Part shown: one piece after another, positions 1 to 7,145 of the stretch | Layout: the number at the start of each line of letters is the position of its first letter | How positions within the stretch are numbered: the first letter of the stretch is position 1 | Source: Burkholderiales bacterium | Lineage (GTDB): Bacteria > Pseudomonadota > Gammaproteobacteria > Burkholderiales > SHXO01 | NCBI GenBank assembly: GCA_026125625.1 | Contig: JAHCKU010000153.1 | Coordinates: 1-7,303, forward strand | Length of the DNA stretch: 7,303 nucleotides | Direction: 5' to 3' | Program-made: the position numbers and the translations under genes | The notes under the pieces: generated by a model | Databases searched by the model: none | Told to the model about the DNA's origin: nothing | Seen by the model: the letters and a program-made list of their open reading frames with translations, nothing else

Positions 1-672
<672 letters not shown>

Positions 673-676
673 CGTA

Positions 677-704
677 TCGTCATGCCGGCAGAAGCCGGCA
701 TCCA
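677..704. repeat. REP-like palindromic element after aceE
   Basis: ATGCCGGC (682-689) and GCCGGCAT (694-701) form a perfect 8-bp stem with an AGAA tetraloop. The stem is bracketed by CGTC on the left and CCAG on the right. Hairpins of this form, GTCAT-GC-rich arm-short loop-arm-ATCCAG, recur in intergenic regions of many proteobacterial genomes. It starts 5 bases after the aceE stop. There is no T-run on either side, so it is more likely a REP/BIME unit or mRNA 3'-end stabiliser than a standard terminator. Family membership is from memory and copy number cannot be seen here. Confidence 0.6.
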
Positions 705-740
705 GGCTGTGGAAGCAGCCTTTCGAGAGATGCATGAAAC

Positions 741-813
741 CTGGGCCCCGGCCCCGGATAGAAGCACTCCGGGGCAGGCTCTGCGCCGGGGCGACGACGT
801 TTTCGTCATGCCG
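741..813. repeat. Degenerate second palindromic repeat unit plus remnant of a third
   Basis: GCCCCGGC (745-752) and GCCGGGGC (785-792) are perfect inverted arms. Inside them a second pair, CCCCGG (752-757) and CCGGGG (769-774), encloses an 11-base loop. CCGGGGC also occurs as a direct repeat (769-775 and 786-792), suggesting an internal duplication that enlarged a simple hairpin. The left flank CCTGG is the reverse complement of the CCAG that closes the first unit, so the two units face each other. At 803-813 the 11-mer TCGTCATGCCG repeats exactly the start of the first unit (677-687), then diverges, so it looks like a truncated third copy. Confidence 0.5.
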
Positions 814-864
814 AACTCGCACGCTGCGAACGACTCCAACCTGCTGGAGACGCTCACAGCTTCC

Positions 865-889
865 TCAGCGTGCTGATTCAGTACGCTGA
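865..889. other. Strong hairpin upstream of the DUF1840 gene
   Basis: TCAGCGTGCTG (865-875) and CAGTACGCTGA (879-889) pair over 11 positions, with one G-T wobble (872/882) and a 3-base ATT loop. No T-tract follows on either strand, so it is not a textbook intrinsic terminator. It ends 16 bases before the Shine-Dalgarno sequence of the next gene. It could end or stabilise the aceE transcript, act in the leader of the DUF1840 mRNA, or be an operator dyad. Sequence alone does not distinguish these. Confidence 0.5.
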
Positions 890-923
890 AGGCTGGAATC
901 ACAATAAGGAGTAAGCTTGCATC

Positions 924-1232
924 ATGCTGGTACAGTTCGAAAGCAAAGTCGGCGGATTCTCCATGTTCGGAGACGTCGCCATCAGCCTGCTCAAGCTCAT
1001 GGGCCACAGCGGCACGGTTCCGGGTGCGATCCTTGCGGCCGACATTCCCGCCGCGCTCACTCAGCTGCGCGCTGGCCTGCATGCCCAGCCGGAGGAACCG
1101 GAAGTCGACGAGACCGATGGCCAGACAGGCGAGAAGCCGGAGCCGCCGGTGTCGATCCACCGCCGTGCAGTACCGCTGGTCGACCTGCTGACGCGCTCCG
1201 CACAGGCGGGTAGCGACGTGATCTGGCGCTGA
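924..1232 (+). CDS. DUF1840 domain-containing protein
   Basis: This is a small soluble protein of 102 residues, the usual size for DUF1840, a family of unknown function found mainly in beta- and gammaproteobacteria. The N-terminal pattern MLVQFESKVGGFSMFGDVA, followed by a leucine-rich helix (residues 19-26) and the glycine turn before PGAI (33-36), is typical. The middle (about 55-76) is acidic, proline-rich and probably disordered, linking to a second helical piece (RAVPLVDLLTRSAQAG, 81-96) that ends in DVIWR. There is no signal peptide or membrane segment. The start is supported by TAAGGAG ending at 911, 12 bases before the ATG, which is slightly long spacing for a strong Shine-Dalgarno. 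It lies downstream of aceE on the same strand, but 251 bases of repeat-rich DNA separate them, so co-transcription is uncertain. No function is assigned. Confidence 0.85.
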   Translation: MLVQFESKVGGFSMFGDVAISLLKLMGHSGTVPGAILAADIPAALTQLRAGLHAQPEEPEVDETDGQTGEKPEPPVSIHRRAVPLVDLLTRSAQAGSDVIWR

Positions 1233-1267
1233 GCCGACGTTTCCGCATTCGTTTGGCGAGATCACCC

Positions 1268-1287
1268 GCTCATCGACACGGATGAGC
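1268..1287. other. Perfect 7-bp hairpin between the DUF1840 and DHH genes
   Basis: GCTCATC (1268-1274) and GATGAGC (1281-1287) are exact inverted repeats around a 6-base loop, 36 bases after the DUF1840 stop. A second, weaker pair, AGGTCG (1310-1315) and CGACCT (1326-1331), lies downstream in the same 161-base gap. Neither is followed by a T-run. They may mark the 3' end of the DUF1840 transcript or sit in the leader of the DHH gene. I see no convincing sigma-70 promoter in the gap. Confidence 0.35.
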
Positions 1288-1393
1288 AGCGCAGTCCTGT
1301 TCAGTGCGCAGGTCGCCGTCGTTCACGACCTTTGCACCCAGTTGCTGGCCGGAAGAAATACAAACAGAAAACACAAGAGGCGCCAGCAGAGGC

Positions 1394-2224
1394 ATGGCCA
1401 CACCACTGATCATCTACCACGCCGAGTGCGTTGACGGCTTCACTGCTGCCTGGGCCGCCTGGCGCGCGCTGGGTGCCGGTGCGCAGTACCTGCCTGCGCA
1501 TCATGGCACGGCACCGCCGGTGGTCGACAACCGCGACGTGGTGATGCTCGATTTCGCGTATCCGCGCGCCACCTCTCTCGAGCTGGCCGCGCAGGCGCGC
1601 ACGTTCCTGGTGCTCGATCACCACAAGACCGCACTCGAGGAGTTGGGCAGCCTGCCCTTCGCCCGGCTGGACATGCAGCAGTCGGGCGCGGGCCTGGCGT
1701 GGCGCCACTTCCACCCCGGCACCGAGGTTCCGCGCCTGGTCCGAACCGTGGAGGACGGCGATCTATGGCGACACGCACTGCCCGACACGCGCGCGGTGTA
1801 TCTGCGCCTGACCTATGAGCCGCGCACCTTCGGCAACTGGGACCGCATCGCTCAGCTGACTTCCAGCGCGGCGGGGTTCGAGTCGTTTGCAGCCGAAGGC
1901 CGTGTGCTGCAAGAGGAACGCGACTTCCAGGTCGAACGGCTGCTGCTGCGCCGCCATGAAGTCGTGCTGGAAGGCGAGACGGGCCTCGCCGCAGAAGCGC
2001 CAGCGGCATTCCGCAGCGAAGTCGGCCATCGCCTGGCCGAGCTGTCCGGAACCTTCGGGCTGGTATGGTACGCGCGCGCCGGCAGCTATCGCATCAGCCT
2101 GCGCAGCATCGGCGACTATGACGTCGAGCGCCTGGCTCGGCGTTTCGGCGGAGGCGGACACCGCAACGCCGCCGGCTTCACGCTATCCGACCGCGGAATG
2201 GTCCGCACCCTGCTCGGGCGGTAG
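1394..2224 (+). CDS. DHH/DHHA1 family phosphoesterase
   Basis: This is a 276-residue cytoplasmic protein of the DHH superfamily, which contains metal-dependent phosphoesterases such as RecJ-like exonucleases, oligoribonucleases and cyclic-dinucleotide hydrolases. Visible metal-site motifs are HAECVDG (residues 9-15), the Asp of MLDFAY (D53 region), the signature DHHK (75-78), SGAGLAW (97-103), and EDGDLW (120-125). The C-terminal DHHA1 substrate-binding domain ends with FGGGGHRNAAGF (251-262). The length fits short stand-alone DHH proteins rather than RecJ, which is about twice as long. The substrate cannot be told from sequence: short oligonucleotides or nucleotide-like phosphodiesters are family-level possibilities. 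The start at 1394 is chosen because family-like sequence begins at MATPLIIYHAECVDG. AAGAGG (1375-1380) lies 13 bases upstream and AGAGG (1388-1392) immediately upstream, so the ribosome site is unremarkable. An in-frame ATG at 1304 adds 30 residues with no family character. The gene converges on spoVR. Confidence 0.88.
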   Translation: MATPLIIYHAECVDGFTAAWAAWRALGAGAQYLPAHHGTAPPVVDNRDVVMLDFAYPRATSLELAAQARTFLVLDHHKTALEELGSLPFARLDMQQSGAGLAWRHFHPGTEVPRLVRTVEDGDLWRHALPDTRAVYLRLTYEPRTFGNWDRIAQLTSSAAGFESFAAEGRVLQEERDFQVERLLLRRHEVVLEGETGLAAEAPAAFRSEVGHRLAELSGTFGLVWYARAGSYRISLRSIGDYDVERLARRFGGGGHRNAAGFTLSDRGMVRTLLGR

Positions 2225-2230
2225 CAGGCA

Positions 2231-2266
2231 GTGTCAGAAGATCCCTCGCTACGCTCGGGATGACAC
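2231..2266. repeat. Palindromic repeat in the convergent intergenic region
   Basis: Outer arms GTGTC (2231-2235) and GACAC (2262-2266) and inner arms ATCCC (2241-2245) and GGGAT (2257-2261) form an interrupted hairpin with a 5-base bulge on one side. The core resembles a dispersed intergenic repeat that I recall in many bacterial genomes, with the form GATCCCTCGCT-ACGCTCGGGATGACA. It sits between two gene ends (DHH at 2224, spoVR at 2307), a typical REP location, and could serve both transcripts as a 3' structure. There is no good T-tract in either direction. The remaining convergent gap (2267-2306) shows nothing else. Confidence 0.55.
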
Positions 2267-2306
2267 GTAGAGTTTGGGCAGGCTGTCGAAAACTACCGCG
2301 CGGAGT

Positions 2307-3851
2307 TCAGGTGCGCCACTCGCGCATGCTCTGTACGCCACCTTCATTGTCGACCGATTCCAGGCGCACGGTGAAACCCCATAGCCGGCCCAGATGCCTG
2401 AGCACCTCCTCGGCCTGCCTGTCTTCGAGCGGACGGCCGCGATAGATGTGGTTGCGCAGGACCAGAGAGCGATCGCTCTCGCGGTAGTAGCGCACCACCT
2501 GGATGTCGGGCAGCCGGTTCTCGCGCCGGTACAGCTCGGCCAGCATGCGCCGCACGCGCCGATAGCCCTGCTCATCGTGGATGCTGTCCACCAGCAGCTC
2601 CGCTTCGCCCTCGTGATCGGCAATCACGAACAGGTGCAGATCGCGAATGAGCTTGGGCGACAGATACTGCGCGATGAACGATTCGTCCTTGAAGTTGCGC
2701 ATGGCGAAATCGAGCTGACGCACCCAGTCGCCGCCGGCGATGTCCGGGAACCATTCGCGATCCTCCGCGGAGGGTGCCTCGCACATGCGGCGGATGTCCT
2801 GCATCATGGCAAAGCCCAGCGCGTACGGATTGATGCCGTGGTAGCCGGGTTCGTCGAAGCCGCGCTGAGTAACCACGTTGGTATGGTGGTGCAGGAACTC
2901 GAACATGAAGGCATCGTCGATCCGGCGCTTGTCGTACAGGCGATTGATCAGCGTGTAGTGCCAGAACGTCGCCCAGCCCTCGTTCATCACCTTGGTCTGG
3001 ATCTGCGGATAGAAGTACTGCGACAGCTTGCGCACGATGCGCACCAGCTCGCGCTGCCACGGCGCCAGCGTGGGCGAGTGCTTCTCGACGAAGTACAGCA
3101 CGTTCTCCTCCGGCTCGACCGGGAAGGCCCTGCCATCGTCGACCACCCGCTCCGCTTCCTTCTGCGGAATGGTGGTGCGCCACAGATCGTTGAACAGCCG
3201 CCGCTCGTGCTCGGCGCGCTCGCTGCGGCGCGCTTCGCGCTCACGGCTGGAAATGGGCTGGGGACGGCGATATCGGTCCACACCGTAATCCATCAACGCG
3301 TGGCAGGAATCGATGATCTCCTCCACCTGTGCCATGCCGTAGCGCTCCTCGCACTCCATCACGTAGCGACGGGCGAACACCAGGTAGTCGAGGATTGCAT
3401 CGGCCTGAGTGAACTGGCGGAACAGGTAGTTGCCCTTGAAGAACGAGTTATGACCGTAGCAGGCATGCGCCACCACCAGCGCCTGCATCACCATGGTGTT
3501 CTCTTCCATCAGATAGGCGATGCAGGGATTGGAATTGATCACGATCTCGTAGGCCAGCCCCTGATAGCCCTTGCGATACGCCTGCTCGTTGCGGATGAAC
3601 GACTTGCCGTACGACCAATGCGGATAGCCGAGCGGCAGGCCGCTGGAAGCGTAGGCGTCGAGCATCTGTTCCGAGCTGATGACCTCGATCTGGTTGGGGT
3701 AGGTGTCCAGGCCGAACTCGGCTGCCACCTCGGCGATCGCGTCGTGGTAGCGCTCGATCAGCTCGAACTCCCATTCCGGCCCATGAGACAGCGGCATGCT
3801 CGCCGCTCCTTCACCGGACACGTCGGACCTTCCGCGCAGCACCGAGCTCAT
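2307..3851 (-). CDS. spoVR: SpoVR/YcgB family protein
   Basis: This 514-residue cytoplasmic protein is colinear with E. coli YcgB (about 510 residues). Bacillus SpoVR is needed for normal spore cortex, but the proteobacterial members belong to non-sporulating cells and their activity is unknown. Conserved blocks include DTYPNQIEVISSEQMLDAY (residues 49-67), NSNPCIAYLMEENTM (106-120), AHACYGHNSFFKGNYLF (128-144), CHALMDYGVDRY (183-194), VMNEGWATFWHYT (288-300), GINPYALGFAM (339-349) and WFPDIAGGDW (367-376). The His- and Glu-rich blocks suggest metal binding, but that is inference. No signal peptide or membrane segment is present. Its ATG overlaps the yeaH TGA as ATGA, the classic sign of translational coupling, with AAGGAG 8 bases upstream. 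A second in-frame start at 3797 (MPLSHGPEWEF, giving 496 residues) has an equally good ribosome site. It is the last gene of the prkA operon. Confidence 0.95.
   Translation of the reverse strand: MSSVLRGRSDVSGEGAASMPLSHGPEWEFELIERYHDAIAEVAAEFGLDTYPNQIEVISSEQMLDAYASSGLPLGYPHWSYGKSFIRNEQAYRKGYQGLAYEIVINSNPCIAYLMEENTMVMQALVVAHACYGHNSFFKGNYLFRQFTQADAILDYLVFARRYVMECEERYGMAQVEEIIDSCHALMDYGVDRYRRPQPISSREREARRSERAEHERRLFNDLWRTTIPQKEAERVVDDGRAFPVEPEENVLYFVEKHSPTLAPWQRELVRIVRKLSQYFYPQIQTKVMNEGWATFWHYTLINRLYDKRRIDDAFMFEFLHHHTNVVTQRGFDEPGYHGINPYALGFAMMQDIRRMCEAPSAEDREWFPDIAGGDWVRQLDFAMRNFKDESFIAQYLSPKLIRDLHLFVIADHEGEAELLVDSIHDEQGYRRVRRMLAELYRRENRLPDIQVVRYYRESDRSLVLRNHIYRGRPLEDRQAEEVLRHLGRLWGFTVRLESVDNEGGVQSMREWRT
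3806..3811 (-). promoter_or_regulatory. Shine-Dalgarno for an alternative internal spoVR start
   Basis: On the minus strand AAGGAG at 3811-3806 is followed by 8 bases and then ATG at 3797-3795, which is codon 19 of the longer spoVR reading. This start would skip 18 poorly conserved residues and begin two residues before the conserved LSHGPEWEFEL segment. Its spacing and core match the first site exactly. Confidence 0.5.
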
Positions 3852-5116
3852 CCTGCGTGCTCCTTCGAGAACAGGTCGCGGAACACCGGATAGATGTCCT
3901 GCGCACGACTGACGCGCTTCATGGCGAAGTTCTTCTCCTCGCCCTGCAGCTCCTCGTACTCGGCCCACAGCGGGCTCTTGCGCGAATACTCCTCTTCCGG
4001 CGTCTCGATGTAGGCGAAGTAGCGCGCCAGAGGGAGCAGCTGCTCGCGCAGGAAGCGTGCGCTCTTGCCGGCGTCGGCGCCGAAGGCATCGCCGTCGGAG
4101 GCCTGTGCCGCATAGATGTTCCACTCGCTCACCGGAAAACGCGCCGCCACCACGGTCTTCATCAGCTCCAGAGCGGACAGCACCACGGTCCCGCCGCTGC
4201 GCTGGTCGTAGAAGAAAGTGTCCTCGTCCACCTCCTCGGCCTCGTCGGTGTGACGGATGAACACCAGCTCCACATGCTCATACTTGCGCGTCAGGAACAG
4301 ATAGAGCAGTGTGAAGAAGCGCTTGGCCAGATCCTTCTTGCGCTCGTCCATGGAGGCCGATACGTCCATCAGGCAGAACATGACCGCCCGTGCCACCGGC
4401 GCCGGCTGCGCCACCCGATGGCGGTAGCGCAGATCCACGTCATCGAGAAAAGGCAGGCGCGCGATGCGTCCCTTCAGCTCCAGGATCTGCGCCTCCATGT
4501 CCTGGATCCGGCCCGCCGGCGCGGCCTCCTGCAGCAGCCGGGCGAGCATCTCCTGCAACGCATCCAGCTCCTCGCGCAAGGGTCCACCCAGCGCAATGCG
4601 CCGCGCCAGCGCAGTCTTCATGGTGCGCGGCACGCTCAGGTTGTTGGGCGCCCCGTCTTTCACGTAGCCGGCGCGCACCAGCTTCTTGTGCTGCGCCTCG
4701 GCCAAGGTGGTGCGCATCAGGTTGGGCAGCTCGAGATCCTCGAAGAAGATGTTGAGGAACTCGTCACGTGACAGGCTGAACACGAAGTCGTCGGTCGACT
4801 CGCCGCTGCCCGGCTCTTGTCCGCCCGAACCGCCGCCACCGCCGCTGGGGCGCTGGATGCGGTCGCCGCGCACGAACTCGCGATTGCCGGGGTGCACCGA
4901 CTCCCAGTCACCGCCCTGGCCGTAGCTGAAACCGGGCTCGGAGATGTCCTTGGCCGGAACCTTGACTTCACCGCCCTGGATCATGTCCTTGATCGAGCGG
5001 TCGGCCACCATGCCTTTGACCGCCCGCCGGATGTGATCCTTGTAGCGGCGGATGAAGCGTTCGCGGTTCACCGCGCTCTTGTTGCGTCCGTTCAACCGTC
5101 GATCGATCAGATGCAT
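3848..5116 (-). CDS. yeaH: YeaH/YhbH family (UPF0229/DUF444) von Willebrand A-domain protein
   Basis: This 422-residue protein aligns along its length with E. coli YeaH (about 427). It is the usual partner of PrkA and probably acts as a protein-interaction or adaptor factor for the kinase, though the mechanism is not established. The N-terminus IDRRLNGRNKSAVNRERFIRR (residues 4-24) is basic and highly conserved. DISEPGF (57-63) and HPGN...DRIQRP (75-90) precede a flexible glycine stretch (92-99). FEDLELPNL (125-133) follows. A C-terminal vWA domain starts near 244 with the MIDAS motif DVSAS (251-255), a candidate Thr in SGGT (307-310), and the Asp of ASDGD (339-343), so metal binding looks intact. 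The tail QDIYPVFRDLF (406-416) matches the family end. The start fits the family, but the upstream bases (5117-5135) contain no clear Shine-Dalgarno, unlike both neighbours. It begins 96 bases after prkA and overlaps spoVR by 4 bases. Confidence 0.95.
   Translation of the reverse strand: MHLIDRRLNGRNKSAVNRERFIRRYKDHIRRAVKGMVADRSIKDMIQGGEVKVPAKDISEPGFSYGQGGDWESVHPGNREFVRGDRIQRPSGGGGGSGGQEPGSGESTDDFVFSLSRDEFLNIFFEDLELPNLMRTTLAEAQHKKLVRAGYVKDGAPNNLSVPRTMKTALARRIALGGPLREELDALQEMLARLLQEAAPAGRIQDMEAQILELKGRIARLPFLDDVDLRYRHRVAQPAPVARAVMFCLMDVSASMDERKKDLAKRFFTLLYLFLTRKYEHVELVFIRHTDEAEEVDEDTFFYDQRSGGTVVLSALELMKTVVAARFPVSEWNIYAAQASDGDAFGADAGKSARFLREQLLPLARYFAYIETPEEEYSRKSPLWAEYEELQGEEKNFAMKRVSRAQDIYPVFRDLFSKEHAG
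3860..3865 (-). promoter_or_regulatory. Shine-Dalgarno for the coupled spoVR start
   Basis: AAGGAG (3865-3860 on the minus strand) lies inside the last codons of yeaH, 8 bases before the spoVR ATG at 3851-3849. Ribosomes finishing yeaH at the overlapping TGA (3850-3848) would be placed to reinitiate here. Confidence 0.7.
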
Positions 5117-5153
5117 GGTCTTGTCTGTTCTGAATGCTGGGCTAGGGATCGGA

Positions 5154-5194
5154 CTCGGCCAGCGGAGCGCCGGAGGCGGTTCCGCTGCGCCGAG
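5154..5194 (-). other. Long GC-rich hairpin between prkA and yeaH
   Basis: CTCGGC (5154-5159) pairs with GCCGAG (5189-5194), and CAGCGGA (5160-5166) pairs with TCCGCTG (5181-5187). This gives a 13-bp stem with one bulged base (5188) and a 14-base loop. On the coding strand it starts 18 bases after the prkA stop. No T-run follows, so complete intrinsic termination is unlikely. An operon-internal structure here would be expected to protect the prkA 3' end from exonucleases or mark a processing point, making prkA more abundant than yeaH-spoVR. That role is inference; the pairing is seen directly. Confidence 0.65.
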
Positions 5195-5212
5195 CTCGCG
5201 GGGCCCTGATGA

Positions 5213-7138
5213 TCACGACGATTTCTGCACCCGCAGATACCATTCGGAGAGCAGGCGCACCTGCTTCTCCGTATAGCCCTTGAACACCATGCGCTCGACG
5301 AAGCTCTGATGCTTCTTCTGATCTTCGGCCGAGGCCTTGGCATTGAAGGAGATGACCGGAAGGAGATCCTCGGTGCTCGAGAACATCTTCTTCTCGATCA
5401 CTTCGCGCAGCTTCTCGTAGCTGTTCCATGCCGGGTTCTTGCCCGCATTGTTGGCGCGGGCGCGCAACACGAAATTCACCACCTCGTTGCGGAAATCCTT
5501 GGGGTTGGCGATGCCCGCCGGCTTCTCGATCTTCTCCAGCTCGGCGTTCAGCGCGGCGCGGTCGAAGATCTCGCCGGTATCGGGATCGCGGTACTCCTCG
5601 TCCTGCAGCCAGCAATCGGCATAGGTGACGTAGCGGTCGAAGATGTTCTGGCCATACTCGGAATACGATTCGAGATAGGCCGTCTGGATCTCCTTGCCGA
5701 TGTACTCGGCATAGCGCGGGCTGAGCCAGCCCTTGATGAACTCCAGGTACCTGCGCCGCTGCTCGTCCGGGAAGTCCTCGCGCCCGATGCGCTGCTCCAG
5801 CACGTACATCAGGTGCACCGGATTGGCGGCCACCTCGCTCTGGTCGTAGTTGAACACCGCCGACAGCACCTTGAAGGCGAAGCGCGTGGAGATGCCGGTC
5901 ATGCCTTCGTCGGCACCGGCGTAGTCGCGGTACTCCTGATAGGACTTGGCCTTGGGATCGGTGTCCTTCAGGCTTTCGCCGTCGTACACGCGCATCTTCG
6001 AGTACACGCTCGAATTCTCCGGATCCTTCATGCGCGACAGCACCGAGAACTGCGCCATCATGTCCAGCGTGCCGGGGGCGCACGGCGCCTGTGCCAGGGC
6101 GCTGTGGCGCAGCAGCTTCTGATAGATCTTGATCTCTTCCGACACCTGCAGGCAGTACGGCACCTTCACGATGTAGATGCGGTCGAGGAAGGCCTCGTTG
6201 GTGCGGTTGTTGCGGAAGCTCTGCCACTCGGACTCGTTGGAGTGGGCCAGGATGATGCCGTTGAACGGCATGGCGGAGAAGCCCTCGGTACCCTTGAAGT
6301 TGCCTTCCTGAGTGGCCGTCAACAGCGGGTGCAGCATCTTGATCGGCGCCTTGAACATCTCCACGAACTCGAGCAGGCCCTGGTTGGCCAGGCACAGTCC
6401 GCCGGAATAGCTGTAGGCATCCGGGTCATCCTGCGAGAAGCGGTCCAGCTTGCGGATATCGACCTTGCCGACCAGCGTCGAGATGTCCTGGTTGTTCTCG
6501 TCGCCGGGCTCGGTCTTGGCGATCGCCACCTGCTTGAGCACCGAAGGCTGGATGCGGACCACCTTGAACTGCGAGATGTCCCCGCCGAACTCCTTGAGCC
6601 GTTTGACCGCCCAGGGCGACATGATGCCGGTCAGGTAGCGCGCCGGAATGTTGTACTCACGCTCGAGCAGCTCGCCGTACTGGTCGGGCGGGAACAGGCT
6701 CAGTGGCGACTCGTTCACCGGCGAGCCCTTCAAGGCATAGATGGACTGGCGCTCCATCAGCTGCTTGAGTCGTTCGGCGATCGAGGATTTGCCGCCGCCT
6801 ACCGGCCCCAGCAGATACAGAATCTGCTTGCGCTCCTCGAGGCCTTGCGCGGCGTGCTTGAAGAAGGACACGATCTGGGCAATCGCGTCCTCCATCCCGT
6901 AGAACTCCTCGAAGGCGGGATAGCGCTTGATCACGCGATTGGCGAAGATCCGCGACAGTCGCGGATCGTGGCGGGTATCGACCAGTTCCGGCTCACCGAT
7001 GGCGGCGAGCATGCGCTCCGAAGCGCTGGCGTATGCCCCTGGATCCCGCCGGCACAGATCGAGATACTGCTCGAGGGACATCTCTTCGTCTTGGGTCGAG
7101 GTGTAGCGGGACCTGTACCCCTCGATGATCGTTGTCAT
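5213..7138 (-). CDS. prkA: PrkA family serine protein kinase (YeaG)
   Basis: This 641-residue cytoplasmic protein is colinear with E. coli YeaG (about 644) with very high identity by eye. The family combines an N-terminal AAA-like ATPase core with a C-terminal PrkA kinase-like region. In E. coli the gene is induced by nitrogen starvation and stationary phase, and affects survival and metabolic adaptation. Visible elements are RLSRIFANRVIKRYPAFEEF (residues 60-79), Walker A GPVGGGKSS (111-119), TEPGDENNQDIS (209-220), a Walker B-like GLLEFVEMFK (254-263), AHSNESEW (298-305) with the downstream arginine segment FRNN (308-311), KMRVYDGESLKDTDPKAKSY (381-400), EIQTAYLESYSEYGQNIFDR (483-502) and the C-terminal EWYLRVQKSS. 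No transmembrane segment is seen. AGGAGT (7151-7146) is 7 bases before the ATG, a good ribosome site. It is first in the operon, with a sigma-54-type promoter about 94 bases upstream. All key motifs appear intact. Confidence 0.97.
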   Translation of the reverse strand: MTTIIEGYRSRYTSTQDEEMSLEQYLDLCRRDPGAYASASERMLAAIGEPELVDTRHDPRLSRIFANRVIKRYPAFEEFYGMEDAIAQIVSFFKHAAQGLEERKQILYLLGPVGGGKSSIAERLKQLMERQSIYALKGSPVNESPLSLFPPDQYGELLEREYNIPARYLTGIMSPWAVKRLKEFGGDISQFKVVRIQPSVLKQVAIAKTEPGDENNQDISTLVGKVDIRKLDRFSQDDPDAYSYSGGLCLANQGLLEFVEMFKAPIKMLHPLLTATQEGNFKGTEGFSAMPFNGIILAHSNESEWQSFRNNRTNEAFLDRIYIVKVPYCLQVSEEIKIYQKLLRHSALAQAPCAPGTLDMMAQFSVLSRMKDPENSSVYSKMRVYDGESLKDTDPKAKSYQEYRDYAGADEGMTGISTRFAFKVLSAVFNYDQSEVAANPVHLMYVLEQRIGREDFPDEQRRRYLEFIKGWLSPRYAEYIGKEIQTAYLESYSEYGQNIFDRYVTYADCWLQDEEYRDPDTGEIFDRAALNAELEKIEKPAGIANPKDFRNEVVNFVLRARANNAGKNPAWNSYEKLREVIEKKMFSSTEDLLPVISFNAKASAEDQKKHQSFVERMVFKGYTEKQVRLLSEWYLRVQKSS

Positions 7139-7145
7139 AGTTTCG

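Noticed and set aside
677..813. CRISPR-like array
   Set aside because: The repeats are palindromic, unequal, unevenly spaced and in opposite orientations, and no cas gene is present.
1332..1360. Possible sigma-70 promoter before the DHH gene (TTGCAC, 17 bases, GAAATA)
   Set aside because: The -35 is acceptable but the -10 shares only two bases with consensus, so it is too weak to report as a feature.
1304..1393. N-terminal extension of the DHH protein by 30 residues
   Set aside because: The extension has no family character, while MATPLIIYHAECVDG begins exactly where DHH proteins begin.
2394..3893. A 499-codon open frame on the plus strand opposite spoVR
   Set aside because: It has the same antisense composition bias, no recognisable domain, and the opposite strand encodes a highly conserved protein along the whole length.
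3852..4124. Upstream extension of spoVR by 91 codons into yeaH
   Set aside because: The extra residues are arginine-rich shadow sequence of yeaH. Family alignment and the ATGA overlap with AAGGAG support 3851 (or 3797) as the start.
3857..4771. A 304-codon open frame on the plus strand opposite yeaH
   Set aside because: It is antisense to conserved yeaH, with composition typical of a shadow frame and no ribosome-site or family support.
5142..6395. A 417-codon open frame on the minus strand overlapping prkA in another frame
   Set aside because: It is a frame-shifted reading of prkA rich in G, R, A and Q. The prkA frame is intact, so this is not a second gene or a frameshift fragment.
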